Positions 31,591 through 41,934 of a DNA stretch of 64,000 bases are shown piece after piece (positions within the stretch are counted from its first letter, which is position 1; each line of letters begins with the position of its first letter). The notes below the pieces were generated by a model. The model saw nothing but the letters and a program-made list of their open reading frames with translations, did no database searches and was not told the DNA's origin. The position numbers and the translations under genes were made by a program. The stretch lies in the NCBI GenBank assembly GCA_035578905.1, contig JAQJVL010000309.1, forward strand, positions 759,501 through 823,500, given 5' to 3'. This stretch comes from Stictocephala bisonia (lineage: Eukaryota > Arthropoda > Insecta > Hemiptera > Membracidae).

Positions 31591-34500
31591 TCACTCACTC
31601 TGGTCGTAGATAGGCAACACACACAGGCGATTTGCTGCCCTCTTGAGTGGTCCAGAGGAAGTTGTGATGTTTGCCACTCTCACCTTGCCGTCTGGTCCAG
31701 GATGAACGGCTGTCACTCTACCTGTGATCCACTTGAGTGGAAGGAGGTTGTCGTCCCTCACGATGACCAGTTGCCCAACTTGCATGTCCAATCTGGTTCT
31801 GGAAGAGCAATGAGTGCCTCTCCAGTGAGGAAATGGCCAGGAGTTGATGGATTGGGGTCAGTAGGGTTGGTAGATAAGGGTGTGAGTGGTCGAGAATTGA
31901 GACATACCTCTACCATTGTTAGAAATGTGTACATGTTCAAAGGTTGAATTAGCATTTCTCACTACTCTTTTTAGGTGATGTTTTACTGACTTTACTACTG
32001 CCTCCCACAGCCTACCGAAATGAGGGGAGTGTGGTGGAATGAAGTGCCAGTTAATGTGTTCTTTTGCAGTGGCGTCAATTACTGTTCTTCTATGTTCTTC
32101 ATTGTTCAGTAATCTCCTGACTTCCTGTATTTCTCTGAAGGCGCCAACAAAATTTGTTTCGTTGTCAGAATATATGTCCTTGCAGAGGCCACGCCTTGAA
32201 GTAAACCTTCTGAAGGCCCCAAGGAAAGTTTCTGTTGATAAGTCAGACACCAACTCCAGATGTATAGCCTTGGTTGAGAAGCACACAAAAACGGCTATGT
32301 ATGATTTTATCAATTTAGCGTTTCGTAACTGACTTGTTTTTGTGTACACAGGCCCGCAATAGTCAATTCCAGTGGTCAAAAATGGGCGAGAAGAAATAAT
32401 CCTATCCTTTGGTAGGTTACCCATTAGTGGTTGACAGCAGCTTGGGTTGGCCTTGAAGCATCTGACACATCTTCTTATTATTCTTCTCACTGCATTTCTC
32501 CCTCCTATAGGCCAATAGCGCAGTTTTAATGATGCGAGAGTTAATTGCGGTCCTGCATGTAAAGTCCTCTTGTGTTCCTCTTCGATTATTAAACTTGCCA
32601 GATGAGATTTGGCTGGAAGAATTATAGGATGTTTTTTGTCGTAGCTAATCTGAGCATTATCCAAACGTCCTCCTACTCTGAGAATTCCTTTGTTATCTAG
32701 GAATGGCTGCAGTGATTTTAAAATAATTAACTTGGTAAACTTGTTTGAGTTAATGGATTTCATTTCTTCAGAGAGATGCTGTTTTTGGTCAACTTTTACT
32801 AGAAACTGCATTGCATTCCTCAGTTCATCGGTCTTCAATGGACCATTATATCTCATGGAAGGCATGCGACAGTTATGTATGAATCTTAAGCAATATGCGG
32901 TGACTCGTAGCTTATTTAATGAAGAGAACTTGTGAACGTTGATGGACATGTGTAAGGTTTTATTGTGAGTTTTACTTAAAAGTGTTGCTGTTGATATGGA
33001 GGGTTTTATTTTCTCTGGAATCTCCTTGATTGGTTCTTCTTGGATGGGCCATGCGTCCATTGGTTGAGAGAGCCACGACGGGCCCTGCCACCATAATGTG
33101 TTGTTTATTAGGTGAGTTGGCATCGATCCGCGTGAAACTAGATCTGCTGGGTTGTCTTTGCTGCCAACATGCTTCCAAATGCAATTAGTTGTCATTCTTT
33201 GAATTTCTTGCACTCTGTTTGAGCCAAAGACTTTCCAAGTTGAAGGTTCAGCTTTAATCCATGCCAAGACTATGCTAGAATCACTCCATAAGAAACATCT
33301 GCTGCTGTTTATCTTTAATGGCCGTATTTTCGATACAAGTTTAGACAAAAGCAGTGCTCCACAAAGCTCTAGTCTAGGAACTGTTTGCTCTTTTAGTGGA
33401 ACCACTCTTGATTTGGAACATAGTAGCGTAATTTGTACTTGTCCGTTTCTATCTTCATTCCTAACGTATATGCACGCTCCATATCCTGATACTGATGCAT
33501 CCGAGAATCCATGTATGGAGACAGATGAGTCATTTGTATAGATCGTTTGACGAGGTATTTGTATGTCTTCTATCTTGGGGAGTTCACTTCTGAAACGGGT
33601 CCATTTGGTGGATTGGTGGATGTGTTGAGGTAGTGATTCATCCCATCCAAGTTTCAGTGCCCATAATGACTGAAGAAATATTTTAGCTGTTAAAATAACT
33701 GGCCCTACAAGTCCCAGAGGGTCAAAGAGTCCAGATATTTCTGATAAAATTGTACGTTTTGTGAAATATTTCATCTTATCTTTCGCAATTATAAAGTGAA
33801 AGAAATCTTCATTTGAATTCCAGTACATTCCAAGAAATTTGACTGATTTTGTATCAGATATGTCTCTGGAGTAGAATTCCTTGGTACTTCCTGGTACTGA
33901 TTCCAGTAGCTGGGGATGGTTGGCATTCCACTTGTTCAGTTCAAAGCCGCCCTTACGAAGCAACACCTGTATGTCGTTTTGTAAGATGATGGCATCTTCT
34001 AAGTTATTGGCTCCGGTCACCATGTCATCCACGTAGAAGTCTTCTTTTAACGTTCTTGATGCTTGGGGGAACAGGTGGCCTTCATCATTAGCTAGCTGAT
34101 GCAACGTTCGTATTGCCAGGAAAGGTGCTGAAGCCATTCCATAAGTAATAGTTTTGAGGCGATATATGCATAGTTCTTCTTTGGGATTAAATCTCCACAG
34201 GATTCTTTGTAGATCACACTGGTCATCCAACAGAAGGACTTGCCTATACATTTTGGTTATATCTGCTGTAATAGCGTATCTGTGTGTTCGAAAATTAAAC
34301 ATTATAGAGAAGAGATCCCCTTGAATAGTTGGTCCAACGAGCATAGTGTCGTTGAGAGAGACTCCCGTTGACGACCTTGACGATGCGTCGAACACTACAC
34401 GAAGTTTGGTAGTGCTGCTATCCTCCCTGATAACTGGAAGATGAGGCAGGTAGAAGGTTGAATTTATGTTGAGGTTGTTCTGTACTGGCTCCATGTGGCC

Positions 34501-35308
34501 CATAAAGGAATCATAGTCAGCTCTTAAATTGGGATTATTTTTTAGTTTTCTCTCTGTACTTTGTAGTCGAGTAAGAGCTTGATTGTAGGTGTCCCCTATA
34601 TCATGAATATTATCTCTTAGTGGCAAGCTTACGATGTATCGGCCTTGTTCATTACGTTTAGTGGTTTTTGCATAATGTTCTTCACAAAGCTGTTCTTCTG
34701 TAGTTGTGATATTGGTGTAGAATACCACAATTCTGTATTCTAACACCCATACACGCATTGTGGTATTGACCCATCCGCCCACCCATACACTCACTCTGGT
34801 ATTGACCCACCCGCCCATCCATACACGCACTGAGGTGTTGACCCACCCGACCACCATACACGCACTGTGGTGTTAGAATACACGCACTGTGGTATTGACC
34901 CATCCATACACGCACTGTATTATTGACCCACCCCCCATCCATAGACGCACTGTGGTGTTAGAATACACGCACTGTGGAATACAGCCTGTGCTAGATGTGG
35001 AATTTGCTAGTCCATTGATATTGTGTGATTGACTGTTTATTGATCGTGTGGATAGTATATCATCGGCTTTAGTTGCTAATTCGTAGTAAGAATTTTCAAA
35101 GTTTTCCCTCTCGTTATCCTGATGGTCTTGTTCTTCTTCTATGGCTTCGATTTGGCTTTGTACCTCATCGAAGATTGATAACAGTGATTCAAAATCCTTA
35201 AACCTTAGTTTTAATTGGGTGGTGTTGTCTGACTAAATATGATCTAAAGCGTGTTGATTTTGATTTCAGTTGACGTCTTTTGGATTTTAATGCTATAAGA
35301 TCTTCCAT
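31591..35308 (-). pseudogene. BEL/Pao retrotransposon gag-pol, decayed
   Basis: Gag starts at 35308 (MEDLIALKSKRRQLKSKSTR). It shifts frame near 35232 and runs through RFKDFESLLSIFDEVQSQIE to about 34986, where a minisatellite interrupts it. Pol resumes at about 34730 with reverse transcriptase (RVVFDASSRSSTGVSLND, YAITADITKMYRQV, FYVDDMVTGANN). Then come the RNase-H-like Pao/A17 region (FSDASVSGYGACIYVR), the HHCC-type integrase zinc region (CVRCFKANPSCCQP) and the integrase core GIDYCGPVYTK, SDNETNFVGAFRE and PPHSPHFGRLWEAVVK (D, D, E). A frameshift near 31925 precedes [16 protein letters not shown] residues, and an apparent deletion precedes the C-terminal [11 protein letters not shown] domain. 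The protease and most of gag are missing, so the copy is dead. Confidence 0.93.
34740..34985. repeat. Minisatellite array inside BEL/Pao gag region
   Basis: Units read GTGGTATTGACCCACCCGCC on the plus strand, with CATACACGCACT between them. This is the reverse complement of the family at 310-545 and 1240-1505. The array stands where gag and protease should be, so expansion or capture of this minisatellite accompanied their loss. Confidence 0.88.
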
Positions 35309-35859
35309 TGTGTTTGACAGTTCTAATAATTCAAAATAATGGCAGGGCAATGTAAACAAACTATTGAGTACGTTTGAAAGGAGAGTGAATGGAAAATCAA
35401 TATCAGCTGACTGTAGGGGCTGTCTTGGGTTGGAAGTTTAGGAAGGTTGTAAAGTTATAAATTCATTGTGAGAGGCACTTACGAAGGGTCGATCCGGTGT
35501 CCTTTGAGAAGCGACGGCAGGAGCCCGGGACAATGGCAAGTCTTCCCCGAAGGAGTGTCGGTCGATCGATACTCTGCAAGACTGCTGTAGGTTGACTGTC
35601 GAAGGCACGCCCTGGTTCCACTGCTGTATAGTATACTCTTCAATGTTGAAGTAAATATGCGATGATTGAAATGAAGTCTCACTAGACACTGTCGCTGTTC
35701 GTAGGAAGTTAACTGAGATTATGTGTGTTGTAACTGATGTAAACACTGAATTTAACACAACACTTAATGAATAAAGATTTCACTACTCGCACTGACTGTA
35801 CGTTGTTTAGTAGTTACGTGAAGTTATTAAATTTAATTAGAATCCGGCCCGGAGGACCA
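35309..35859 (-). other. BEL/Pao leader and primer-site candidate
   Basis: Non-coding leader between gag and the LTR. On the minus strand TGGTCCTCCGGGCCGGATT starts at 35859, directly after the ACA end of the LTR, as expected for a primer-binding site. The reading frames here are short and not accepted as genes. Confidence 0.55.
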
Positions 35860-36170
35860 TGTTCGGTTACGTGCTGATGCGCAACGGTGGTTAGTTAGTA
35901 GGTTAAAAATAAAATAATGAAAATAGAATGTAAAAATGACTGTTTATTAAACACTTAATATATGTTATATTAAGAAATTTATTATTCTCTTAATAAAAAC
36001 TGATATTTATACAATATGAACATTTACGATAACAGTCCTTTTGCAAATAACTGTGTCCCACGAAACATAAATACAATGGAAGAAAATTGTAAAACTTTAC
36101 AGACTTTATGAGTGTTGTTCATAAACTGCAATCAAAGAGAAGAAATAAACAGAGGTCGCATTCAATAGCG
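35860..36170 (-). repeat. Probable 5' LTR of BEL/Pao element (partial)
   Basis: On the minus strand the sequence ends CCGAACA directly before the primer-site candidate. Its first 87 bp match 7343-7432 and 25047-25136. The outer boundary near 36170 is uncertain, and no second LTR was found at the other end. Confidence 0.5.
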
Positions 36171-36179
36171 CGCTAAATG

Positions 36180-36430
36180 TGTGTCAAGTAGCCATTTCTC
36201 CAGTTTGGCATGCACATCACAGTGCCAGTACAATAGACGACTTCAATAAAGTCAAGTTGCAATATTTACATATTATATCACCACTGTACAATATAATAAA
36301 CAGTACAAGTAAACGTCAGACAACACAAAGTTATTACAATATTACAGTACAAGTACAAAATGCACAGACATTATGGTAATTGATTTCGGGGTACCACGTT
36401 CACCTTCCTCAGACCAGAGGGATTCACAAA
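36180..36430 (-). repeat. Penelope-type pLTR-like repeat, left arm
   Basis: Inverted relative to 40930-41125: both carry CTCTGGTCTGAGGAAG, then a hairpin, GAAATC, ACCATAAT and a run of GTGCATTTTGTACTTGTA. Inverted repeats of this kind with a hammerhead-like core are typical of Penelope-like elements. No Penelope coding region remains between the arms. Confidence 0.6.
36374..36416 (-). ncRNA. Hammerhead-ribozyme-like motif (decayed)
   Basis: Minus-strand order is TGGT, CTGAGGA, an imperfect stem-II region, GAAA, TCAATT, ACCA. TGGT/ACCA forms stem I, CTGAGGA matches the CUGANGA core, and GAAA matches the second core. AUU precedes stem I as an NUH triplet. Stem II is poorly paired, and the stem-III segment is one base away from the palindrome AUCGAU suggested by its partner at 40964. 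Probably inactive. Confidence 0.5.
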
Positions 36431-36529
36431 ATGTATTTATTTATTTATTTACGGCAAACGCCAATTTACAATGAATACAAATGAGATGGCATAGTTGTGG
36501 AAATATGGACAATGACCAGCATATACACA
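36431..36529. other. LINE-tail-like sequence left of hAT-3
   Basis: TATTTATTTATTTATTTACG (minus strand: a TAAATAAATAAATA tail) followed by GGCAAACGCCAATTTACA resembles a LINE 3' end. hAT-3 is inserted just to its right. Confidence 0.45.
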
Positions 36530-37052
36530 CAGGCCTTCCACTAGGTCTGAGAAAAAAAGTAGGACATTTTAATGAAAAAAGTAGGACATTTAACGAAAGG
36601 CGCAACAGTCACACTTAGCGTTGTATTATTATTATTTATTAATTGTTTATTCCATACGGGGACCCCCCTCGTTCCGCATGCATGAATTGAGAGCTAAAAC
36701 AGCTGAATTTATCGAAGCAAAAATAATACTGAAAACTAAATCCAAGACTATGAAGTAGTTTTGTTCTCATTTGAACCTACAATATACTAAGATTAGTTCA
36801 AACGGGCATTAATCTAAATTTATGACTAATAAATTAGGTCTTACCTAATGACTCACAAATGAATGTTAAATTTATGAGATAAATAAATAGAAATAACACT
36901 TTAAAAAATTATTTCAACCCAAAATTCATGCATGTCCCCGCTCTTTATAATTTATTTTCTCTTTTACTACAAAAGAATAGAAATACATAACTTATTTATA
37001 TTTTTTCATAATGTAGTATTTAAAAAATACTTAGAGAAAGGAAACTAAACCA

Positions 37053-39383
37053 TTATTTATGTATCAAAAGTTCATTAGCTGTTTTTAATCGTTTGGTTGA
37101 AATGTCAATCATCTCTGAGGCTAATGACACTTCTGCAAAGTCTTTCCTTTTCATAGCCAACTGGAGCTTCTTCTTGCCTTCTTCTAGAAGATTTTCAGCA
37201 GCTTTGATCTCATTTCTTGCTTTTATCTCTTTTTCTTTAGATGCCTCTTTTTCTTTTTGTTCAGCAGATTCCTTCTGTTTCCTTACTTCTTCATCTTTTC
37301 TTTGAGCTAAATACTCTTTGTACTTGGAGCTTGCCCCTTTAGCTGCATCTACCATTCTCTTTGTTATTTTAATATTTTCTACTTTGCCATTGACTCTTAC
37401 AAAATCTTTTACAACTCTCAAGCCAATTATGGTATGCTCATTGAGTGCCTTCCTTTCATTGGTCACAATATTATTGTTCATAGAAAACCCTCTCTCAACA
37501 TCTGCATTTCCATGTGCTAGTGTTAGAAGTGAGGGCAAATAACTAGCTAGCTGAGGATATCTGGGTTTACCAGTTGATGTCTTTAGTTGAAAAACTTTAT
37601 TCCAGTAGGAATCCACCCTCATGTACTTGACCTCAGTCTGTGTCTTCGATTGGATATACCAATCTTCTGCTACATCCAAATCTGATTGGTATCCTAACCA
37701 TTCCTCTTTAAGTCTATCAATTTTTTCCTCTGTCAGACCATGTGGTACTTGGGTGATTATCCGTTTGAACATGTCATAGCTTTTTTCTTCTTTTCTTGCC
37801 AACCCATGCAGGCACTGCATATTTTTCAGTATTTTGTTGTCGATGGGCAGATCTTTCATTAGCTTGTTGGTCACAGTAATAAAAAAAGAACTTATAGCTT
37901 GGTAAAACTCAGACTTTTCTTTGTCAAGGATCTTTAATGAAAGTAGAGTTTTTTTAGCTTCACTTCCAACTTCTAAGTCTTTAAACTCAAGCAAGTTTGA
38001 TTTTTTTACCTCTATGTGACTGATGTTGTTTTTGTGTTTTTCAATTTCTTCAGCTTTGATAAATTTTCTCAAAAGAGTCTTCATTAAATGGTTCATTTCA
38101 TCATACAGTACATGAACCAATGGTTGTTCAGATTGAAACATTGTCAGAAACTTAGAAAATACAGCACTGATATGAAGCAAAAACTGCATTAGAGGAAGAA
38201 GAATGTTATTCTTCAAAGCAGAGCAGATTCTTTGGTACTTATAATTCTTGTCGAGACTCTTTGAACTTTGGTTTTGTGGCAAAAACTTGAAAAAATAATG
38301 TTTCAGTGCCTCATGCTGTTCGATAAGTCTTTTCAAGACTGGACCAATACTCAACCATCTGCTATTTACATACTGACAAAAAAAATGTTCTTCTACTTGC
38401 ATTAGCTCTTGACTTTTCTTGTAATCTTCTCTTCTTGCAGCAGACAGTTTGAAAAATTTGAAGATGTCAGTTGCAAATTCATCTATCAGTGAAAATGGAT
38501 GGTCACGAAGTCCACTTCCAAAAGCATTGTGGACTTTGTGGAGAGAACAAGGTCCAATGTCCACTAGACCTGGGGAACCTAAAGATTTAACCTGTGAGTT
38601 AAGTTTGGTAAAAAGGGACTTGTTCACATTAGGACCATCCATTGACACCATAATAGCTTTTGAAATTGAGACACCTTCAATTTCAGATGATTTGATGATT
38701 GCATCAAACATGGTTTCTGCTTCAGCATGGCCCAAAAATATCGAAGTTAAATACCGACATTGGACTGGTTCTGCTACCTGCTGTGGTGACCAATACCTTA
38801 CGTAGAGGTCAAGTTGTTTTTTAACTTGAGTTGTAGTCGTCTCATCGAGGCACAAAGTATAAAAGTTGTTTGACTCTCTAATATCCCTGGTTAGTTCTTT
38901 AACTAAGAAAGGACCCAATCCAAAGGAAATCAAATATGAAGCTTTGGTTTTGTCCATGTTAAAGTTCTTGGCACTTTCACCAAACATTAATGTAAACACT
39001 TCATGAAGACCATCACAAGAAGCAAAAGAAAAGTTTGATTGGGCTAGCTTGAAAGCCCATATTAACTCCGCACGAATAGGATCCTCCAAAGTAACCGCAC
39101 TTTCCTTTAGCACTGATGTTGTTGCGACACTACCGCTTTCTGTCACTGTGAAAACAGTTTGCCGAGCAGAGAATGCAACATTCGCTTTTGAATAATGTTT
39201 TTTAGTTTCACTGTGCTTAATTAGTTGGTCTTTGCCTCTATTTGCACAGGAAAAATAATGATTACATATCTTGCAATGCACTTCAAAGTCATTTTTGCCT
39301 TTCTTGCACCACAAAGACATAAGATGCTTGTTAGAATCTTGGCTCAAAAGCCAGTCTTCTTTGAAATGTGTTTCCCGTGGCAT
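37053..39383 (-). CDS. hAT-3 transposase, single uninterrupted frame of 776 residues
   Basis: hAT-family transposase expected to mobilise hAT-3. An N-terminal zinc finger reads VHCKICNHYFSC and ends with HSETKKH (about residues 35-64). CLDETTTTQVKKQLDLYVRYW gives the first Asp near residue 178, and MVSMDGPNVNKSLF the second near 248. CSLHKVHNAFG and NSRWLSIGPVLKRL (near 343) are typical hAT core motifs. GNADVERGFSMNNNIVTNER near 630 is the dimerisation motif with the catalytic Glu. The last ~110 residues are a highly charged Lys/Glu coiled-coil-like tail. There is no stop or frameshift, and the start MPRETHF is the first in-frame ATG. The element ends are intact, so activity is possible. Confidence 0.92.
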   Translation of the reverse strand: MPRETHFKEDWLLSQDSNKHLMSLWCKKGKNDFEVHCKICNHYFSCANRGKDQLIKHSETKKHYSKANVAFSARQTVFTVTESGSVATTSVLKESAVTLEDPIRAELIWAFKLAQSNFSFASCDGLHEVFTLMFGESAKNFNMDKTKASYLISFGLGPFLVKELTRDIRESNNFYTLCLDETTTTQVKKQLDLYVRYWSPQQVAEPVQCRYLTSIFLGHAEAETMFDAIIKSSEIEGVSISKAIMVSMDGPNVNKSLFTKLNSQVKSLGSPGLVDIGPCSLHKVHNAFGSGLRDHPFSLIDEFATDIFKFFKLSAARREDYKKSQELMQVEEHFFCQYVNSRWLSIGPVLKRLIEQHEALKHYFFKFLPQNQSSKSLDKNYKYQRICSALKNNILLPLMQFLLHISAVFSKFLTMFQSEQPLVHVLYDEMNHLMKTLLRKFIKAEEIEKHKNNISHIEVKKSNLLEFKDLEVGSEAKKTLLSLKILDKEKSEFYQAISSFFITVTNKLMKDLPIDNKILKNMQCLHGLARKEEKSYDMFKRIITQVPHGLTEEKIDRLKEEWLGYQSDLDVAEDWYIQSKTQTEVKYMRVDSYWNKVFQLKTSTGKPRYPQLASYLPSLLTLAHGNADVERGFSMNNNIVTNERKALNEHTIIGLRVVKDFVRVNGKVENIKITKRMVDAAKGASSKYKEYLAQRKDEEVRKQKESAEQKEKEASKEKEIKARNEIKAAENLLEEGKKKLQLAMKRKDFAEVSLASEMIDISTKRLKTANELLIHK

Positions 39384-40287
39384 TTTTTGTACTATAAACT
39401 ATTCCATCATCTTACTGCCTGAAACAAATTAAACACATTAGAAAATAAGCATAAAACCATTGAAAATAATAATATATATATATAAAATACACTATAAGGC
39501 TAATATATATATAAAACACAATATAAGGCTAATATATATAAAACACATCAAGTTATAAAATGCCAAGATTTGAAAGGTAGCTTTGCTACTTATAAATTGC
39601 AAAAATGTATGTAAACCGTTTAGTTGAGAAGGATTTTTACACAGAATACAATTATTTTATTAGCCTTTTATTGGTGTAAGTTCATCAGACAGGAATTAAT
39701 TCACAAGCAGCTCTTGTCAATTAAATCCTATCTGATGAGCAGGCTTCCAACCCACCTTAGAAGCCTAAACGCCCTCCATCCACCCACTTCTTATTTTACA
39801 AATACAATAAATCTTTTTAAAACTGCCTATTAATATAAAAAATAAAATGATCCTTGGTCTTACATACGGTACATAGTGAGTATTTTAGAAGAAAAAGGCT
39901 TACCTTTAGGGTCGGGTAGGTTCAGAATCCTTAACACAGTCCCACATACAAAAAAACACATCGTCGGGAACGCACAAAGAGCAAAATAGATACAAAATTC
40001 CACACATCACACTATAAATCCTAAAACCCATCATCCAAATTGCATGGTTTTACCATGGCTTTACTTTGAAGCCTCCGAATTATAGTGTATATGTAATATT
40101 TAATTTATTTTTAAAAAACAGGCTAAAAATTCCAAGCAAATCTGTATTTTTGGGGTAAAATAGTGGATTATTCCTGAAATTTCAAAAAAAGTAGGAAAAG
40201 TAGGACATTGCTGAAAAAGTAGGACAAAGTAGGACATTTTTTGAAAAAGTAGGAAAAGTAGGAAAAGTAGGACAAGTGGAAGGCCTG
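39384..40287. other. hAT-3 5' non-coding region and right subterminal repeats
   Basis: AT-rich leader containing short TATATA tracts near 39470-39540. From 40188, repeated AAAGTAGGAC motifs lead to the right end. No further coding exon was recognised. Confidence 0.7.
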
Positions 40288-40929
40288 TACACAGTAATTT
40301 AAATATAACTATAACTAAGCAAGCAATAATAATTATAAGCATAATATTTAACAGGTAACAACCATCGACAATTCATGCAATAGCAACTAGCAAAATAACA
40401 ATCATACATAATTCAAGCTAGCAATAACTGGCAACAAGCAATTAATATTCAACAAGCAAACATGTAAAAGGAAATAACTAGAGAAAATAATAAAAAAATA
40501 AATAAAATAAAAATAAAATATAAATAAAATAATGGAAAATTGTGTTAAACAACTCAATTTATAGGCCTATGATCACGTGGCCCCATCATTAGAAACCTGT
40601 AAGATCTAATGTAGCCAAACGCCTTCTAAATTGTACCCACGGTTTGAATAAAAATAGATGAAATTATAGGTATTCTAAAAGTTTGTAAGAAGGGTCGTAT
40701 TATGAATGCTTGGGAATAGTTATTTATTTTTAAAGAAATATATAAAGATCGTGATAAATTATTGAATGAACAGGTTAATTTTTATTCCAAAATAGTTTTT
40801 AATAATATATTTTCAGCGACTAAAAGAACAGAAGTAACAACCAATAGGAATTAACCAATAATATCACAGCAGCCGCCATTTTTACGATTCCAGCCAATAG
40901 GGTCACGTGATCATAGGCCTATAATTCCA
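40288..40929. other. AT-rich, gene-free
   Basis: A low-complexity AAATAAAATAA stretch lies at about 40485-40540. The short motif CAC(G)TGATCATAGGCCTATAA near 40905 is the reverse complement of TTATAGGCCTATGATCACGTG at about 40559, forming an inverted pair about 330 bp apart. No gene was seen. Confidence 0.55.
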
Positions 40930-41125
40930 GGAACACCATTTTCCATTCTTTTGCGAATCCCTCTGGTCTGAGGAAGATGAACGTGGTTCATTGAAATCGA
41001 CCACCATAATATTTGTGCATTTTGTACTTGTATTGTAATTTATTTGTGCACTTTGTGCTTATATTGTAATATATTTGTGTTGTGTGACGTTTACTTGTAC
41101 TGTACATGCACCAACACGTATTATG
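40930..41125 (+). repeat. Penelope-type pLTR-like repeat, right arm
   Basis: Inverted partner of 36180-36430 (see there). After the hammerhead-like motif it reads outward through TTTGTGCATTTTGTACTTGT and related short repeats. Confidence 0.6.
40964..41006 (+). ncRNA. Hammerhead-ribozyme-like motif, one-base defect at cleavage triplet
   Basis: Order on the plus strand: TGGT (40964-40967), CTGAGGA core, AG, stem II ATGAAC-GTG-GTTCAT (perfect 6 bp), T, GAAA core (40993-40996), TCGACC, ACCA (41003-41006). TGGT and ACCA form stem I. The stem-III segment would be the palindrome AUCGAU, with AUC as cleavage triplet, if one U had not become C. Small hammerheads with palindromic stem III are known from Penelope-like elements. 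In this form cleavage is unlikely. Confidence 0.6.
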
Positions 41126-41159
41126 CTGATTAAAAAAACTAAATATAATAAAAACGATG

Positions 41160-41650
41160 CAAACCTACCATAATGAAAAACACAATAACTAAATACATCC
41201 ATAGAGCAGTAAGTAAAATGATATCCCAACAAAATTAATCACATTTTAAATTTCCAATCAGTGAGTCAACTTTAGTAGTAAACAACATGGCCTAAACGTT
41301 GCAAATGAATGCTAACAATAATATAAAATTTATGGTTTCTTTATGTATACTATAACTGGAAACTACGTGAGTTTGCTGCCATTTAAGTTACTATGTTTTA
41401 GTGTAGGTTCGATCAAAGGGTTACTAAAATTGGCTCTTTGAAATGTAAACCTTAACACGAGTTGCCTGTTATCCAATAAAAACTTACACATTTCTTCTGT
41501 TCTCTCACCACTGAAGAAAATTATTTTTGCATGACGTCTTGTTGTACATGCACTCGTTAAGTACATTCTTTATATACTGTACTTCTATTATACATTGATG
41601 CGGGTATACAATTTTCTTGTAATGGGTCTTTATAATGTTTTATTTCAGCG
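41160..41650. repeat. Dispersed repeat, matching 46110-46745
   Basis: Blocks starting CCATAATGAAAAACACAATA, AGTAGTAAACAACATGGCC, GTGTAGGTTCGATCAAAG and AAGTACATTCTTTATATAC recur at 46128, 46600, 46730 and 46448, in rearranged order and with divergence. No coding sequence was found in either copy. The last block reaches the splice-acceptor-like TTATTTCAG at 41641-41648. Confidence 0.75.
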
Positions 41651-41696
41651 AGGCCAGTGTTGTCCAGGTGCCTACATCTGGCTGCGAGGATTTAAG
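41649..41696 (+). CDS. Candidate 48-bp host exon (unassigned)
   Basis: A pyrimidine-rich acceptor (TTTATTTCAG) precedes and a strong donor (GTGAGT) follows exactly 48 bp. This is 16 open codons with elevated GC, reading RGQCCPGAYIWLRGFK if the phase is zero. The segment stands out from the AT-rich surroundings and resembles a small internal exon of a Cys-containing protein. The upstream acceptor belongs to a sequence repeated at about 46500, where the exon is absent. I do not recognise the protein, and no neighbouring exons were found. Confidence 0.3.
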
Positions 41697-41934
41697 GTGA
41701 GTTGCATTAAATTACATAATTAGCCAAGTAAAGTCCTGACAAACAAATTATAATGTTACAAACTAAATCAATACAGGCGATTGAAAACGAGGAAATATTA
41801 ATTACCAGTGTAAATTAAAATGCACCGGTAAATAATTAGTTTGTATTAATTCTTATTAGTACCAACCGTTATAAATACTTATTAGTCTTTGGTTGCAAAA
41901 TGAAATGGTTCTACGTCGTGAAAACGGATACAGT

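Larger units (their letters stand above)
36530..40287 (-). mobile_element. hAT-3 transposon, 3758 bp
   Basis: The ends are CAGGCCTTCCACT and AGTGGAAGGCCTG, a perfect 13-bp inverted repeat. The immediate flanks share TACACA (36524-36529 and 40288-40293); only 6 of the usual 8 hAT target bases are identical. Inside both ends are several AAAGTAGGAC-type repeats (36556-36592 and 40188-40274), all in the same orientation. The element carries one intact transposase gene. Confidence 0.92.

Noticed and set aside
35438..35758. 106-residue minus-strand frame upstream of BEL/Pao gag
   Set aside because: It lies in the leader between LTR and gag, has no recognisable domain, and does not continue into the gag frame.
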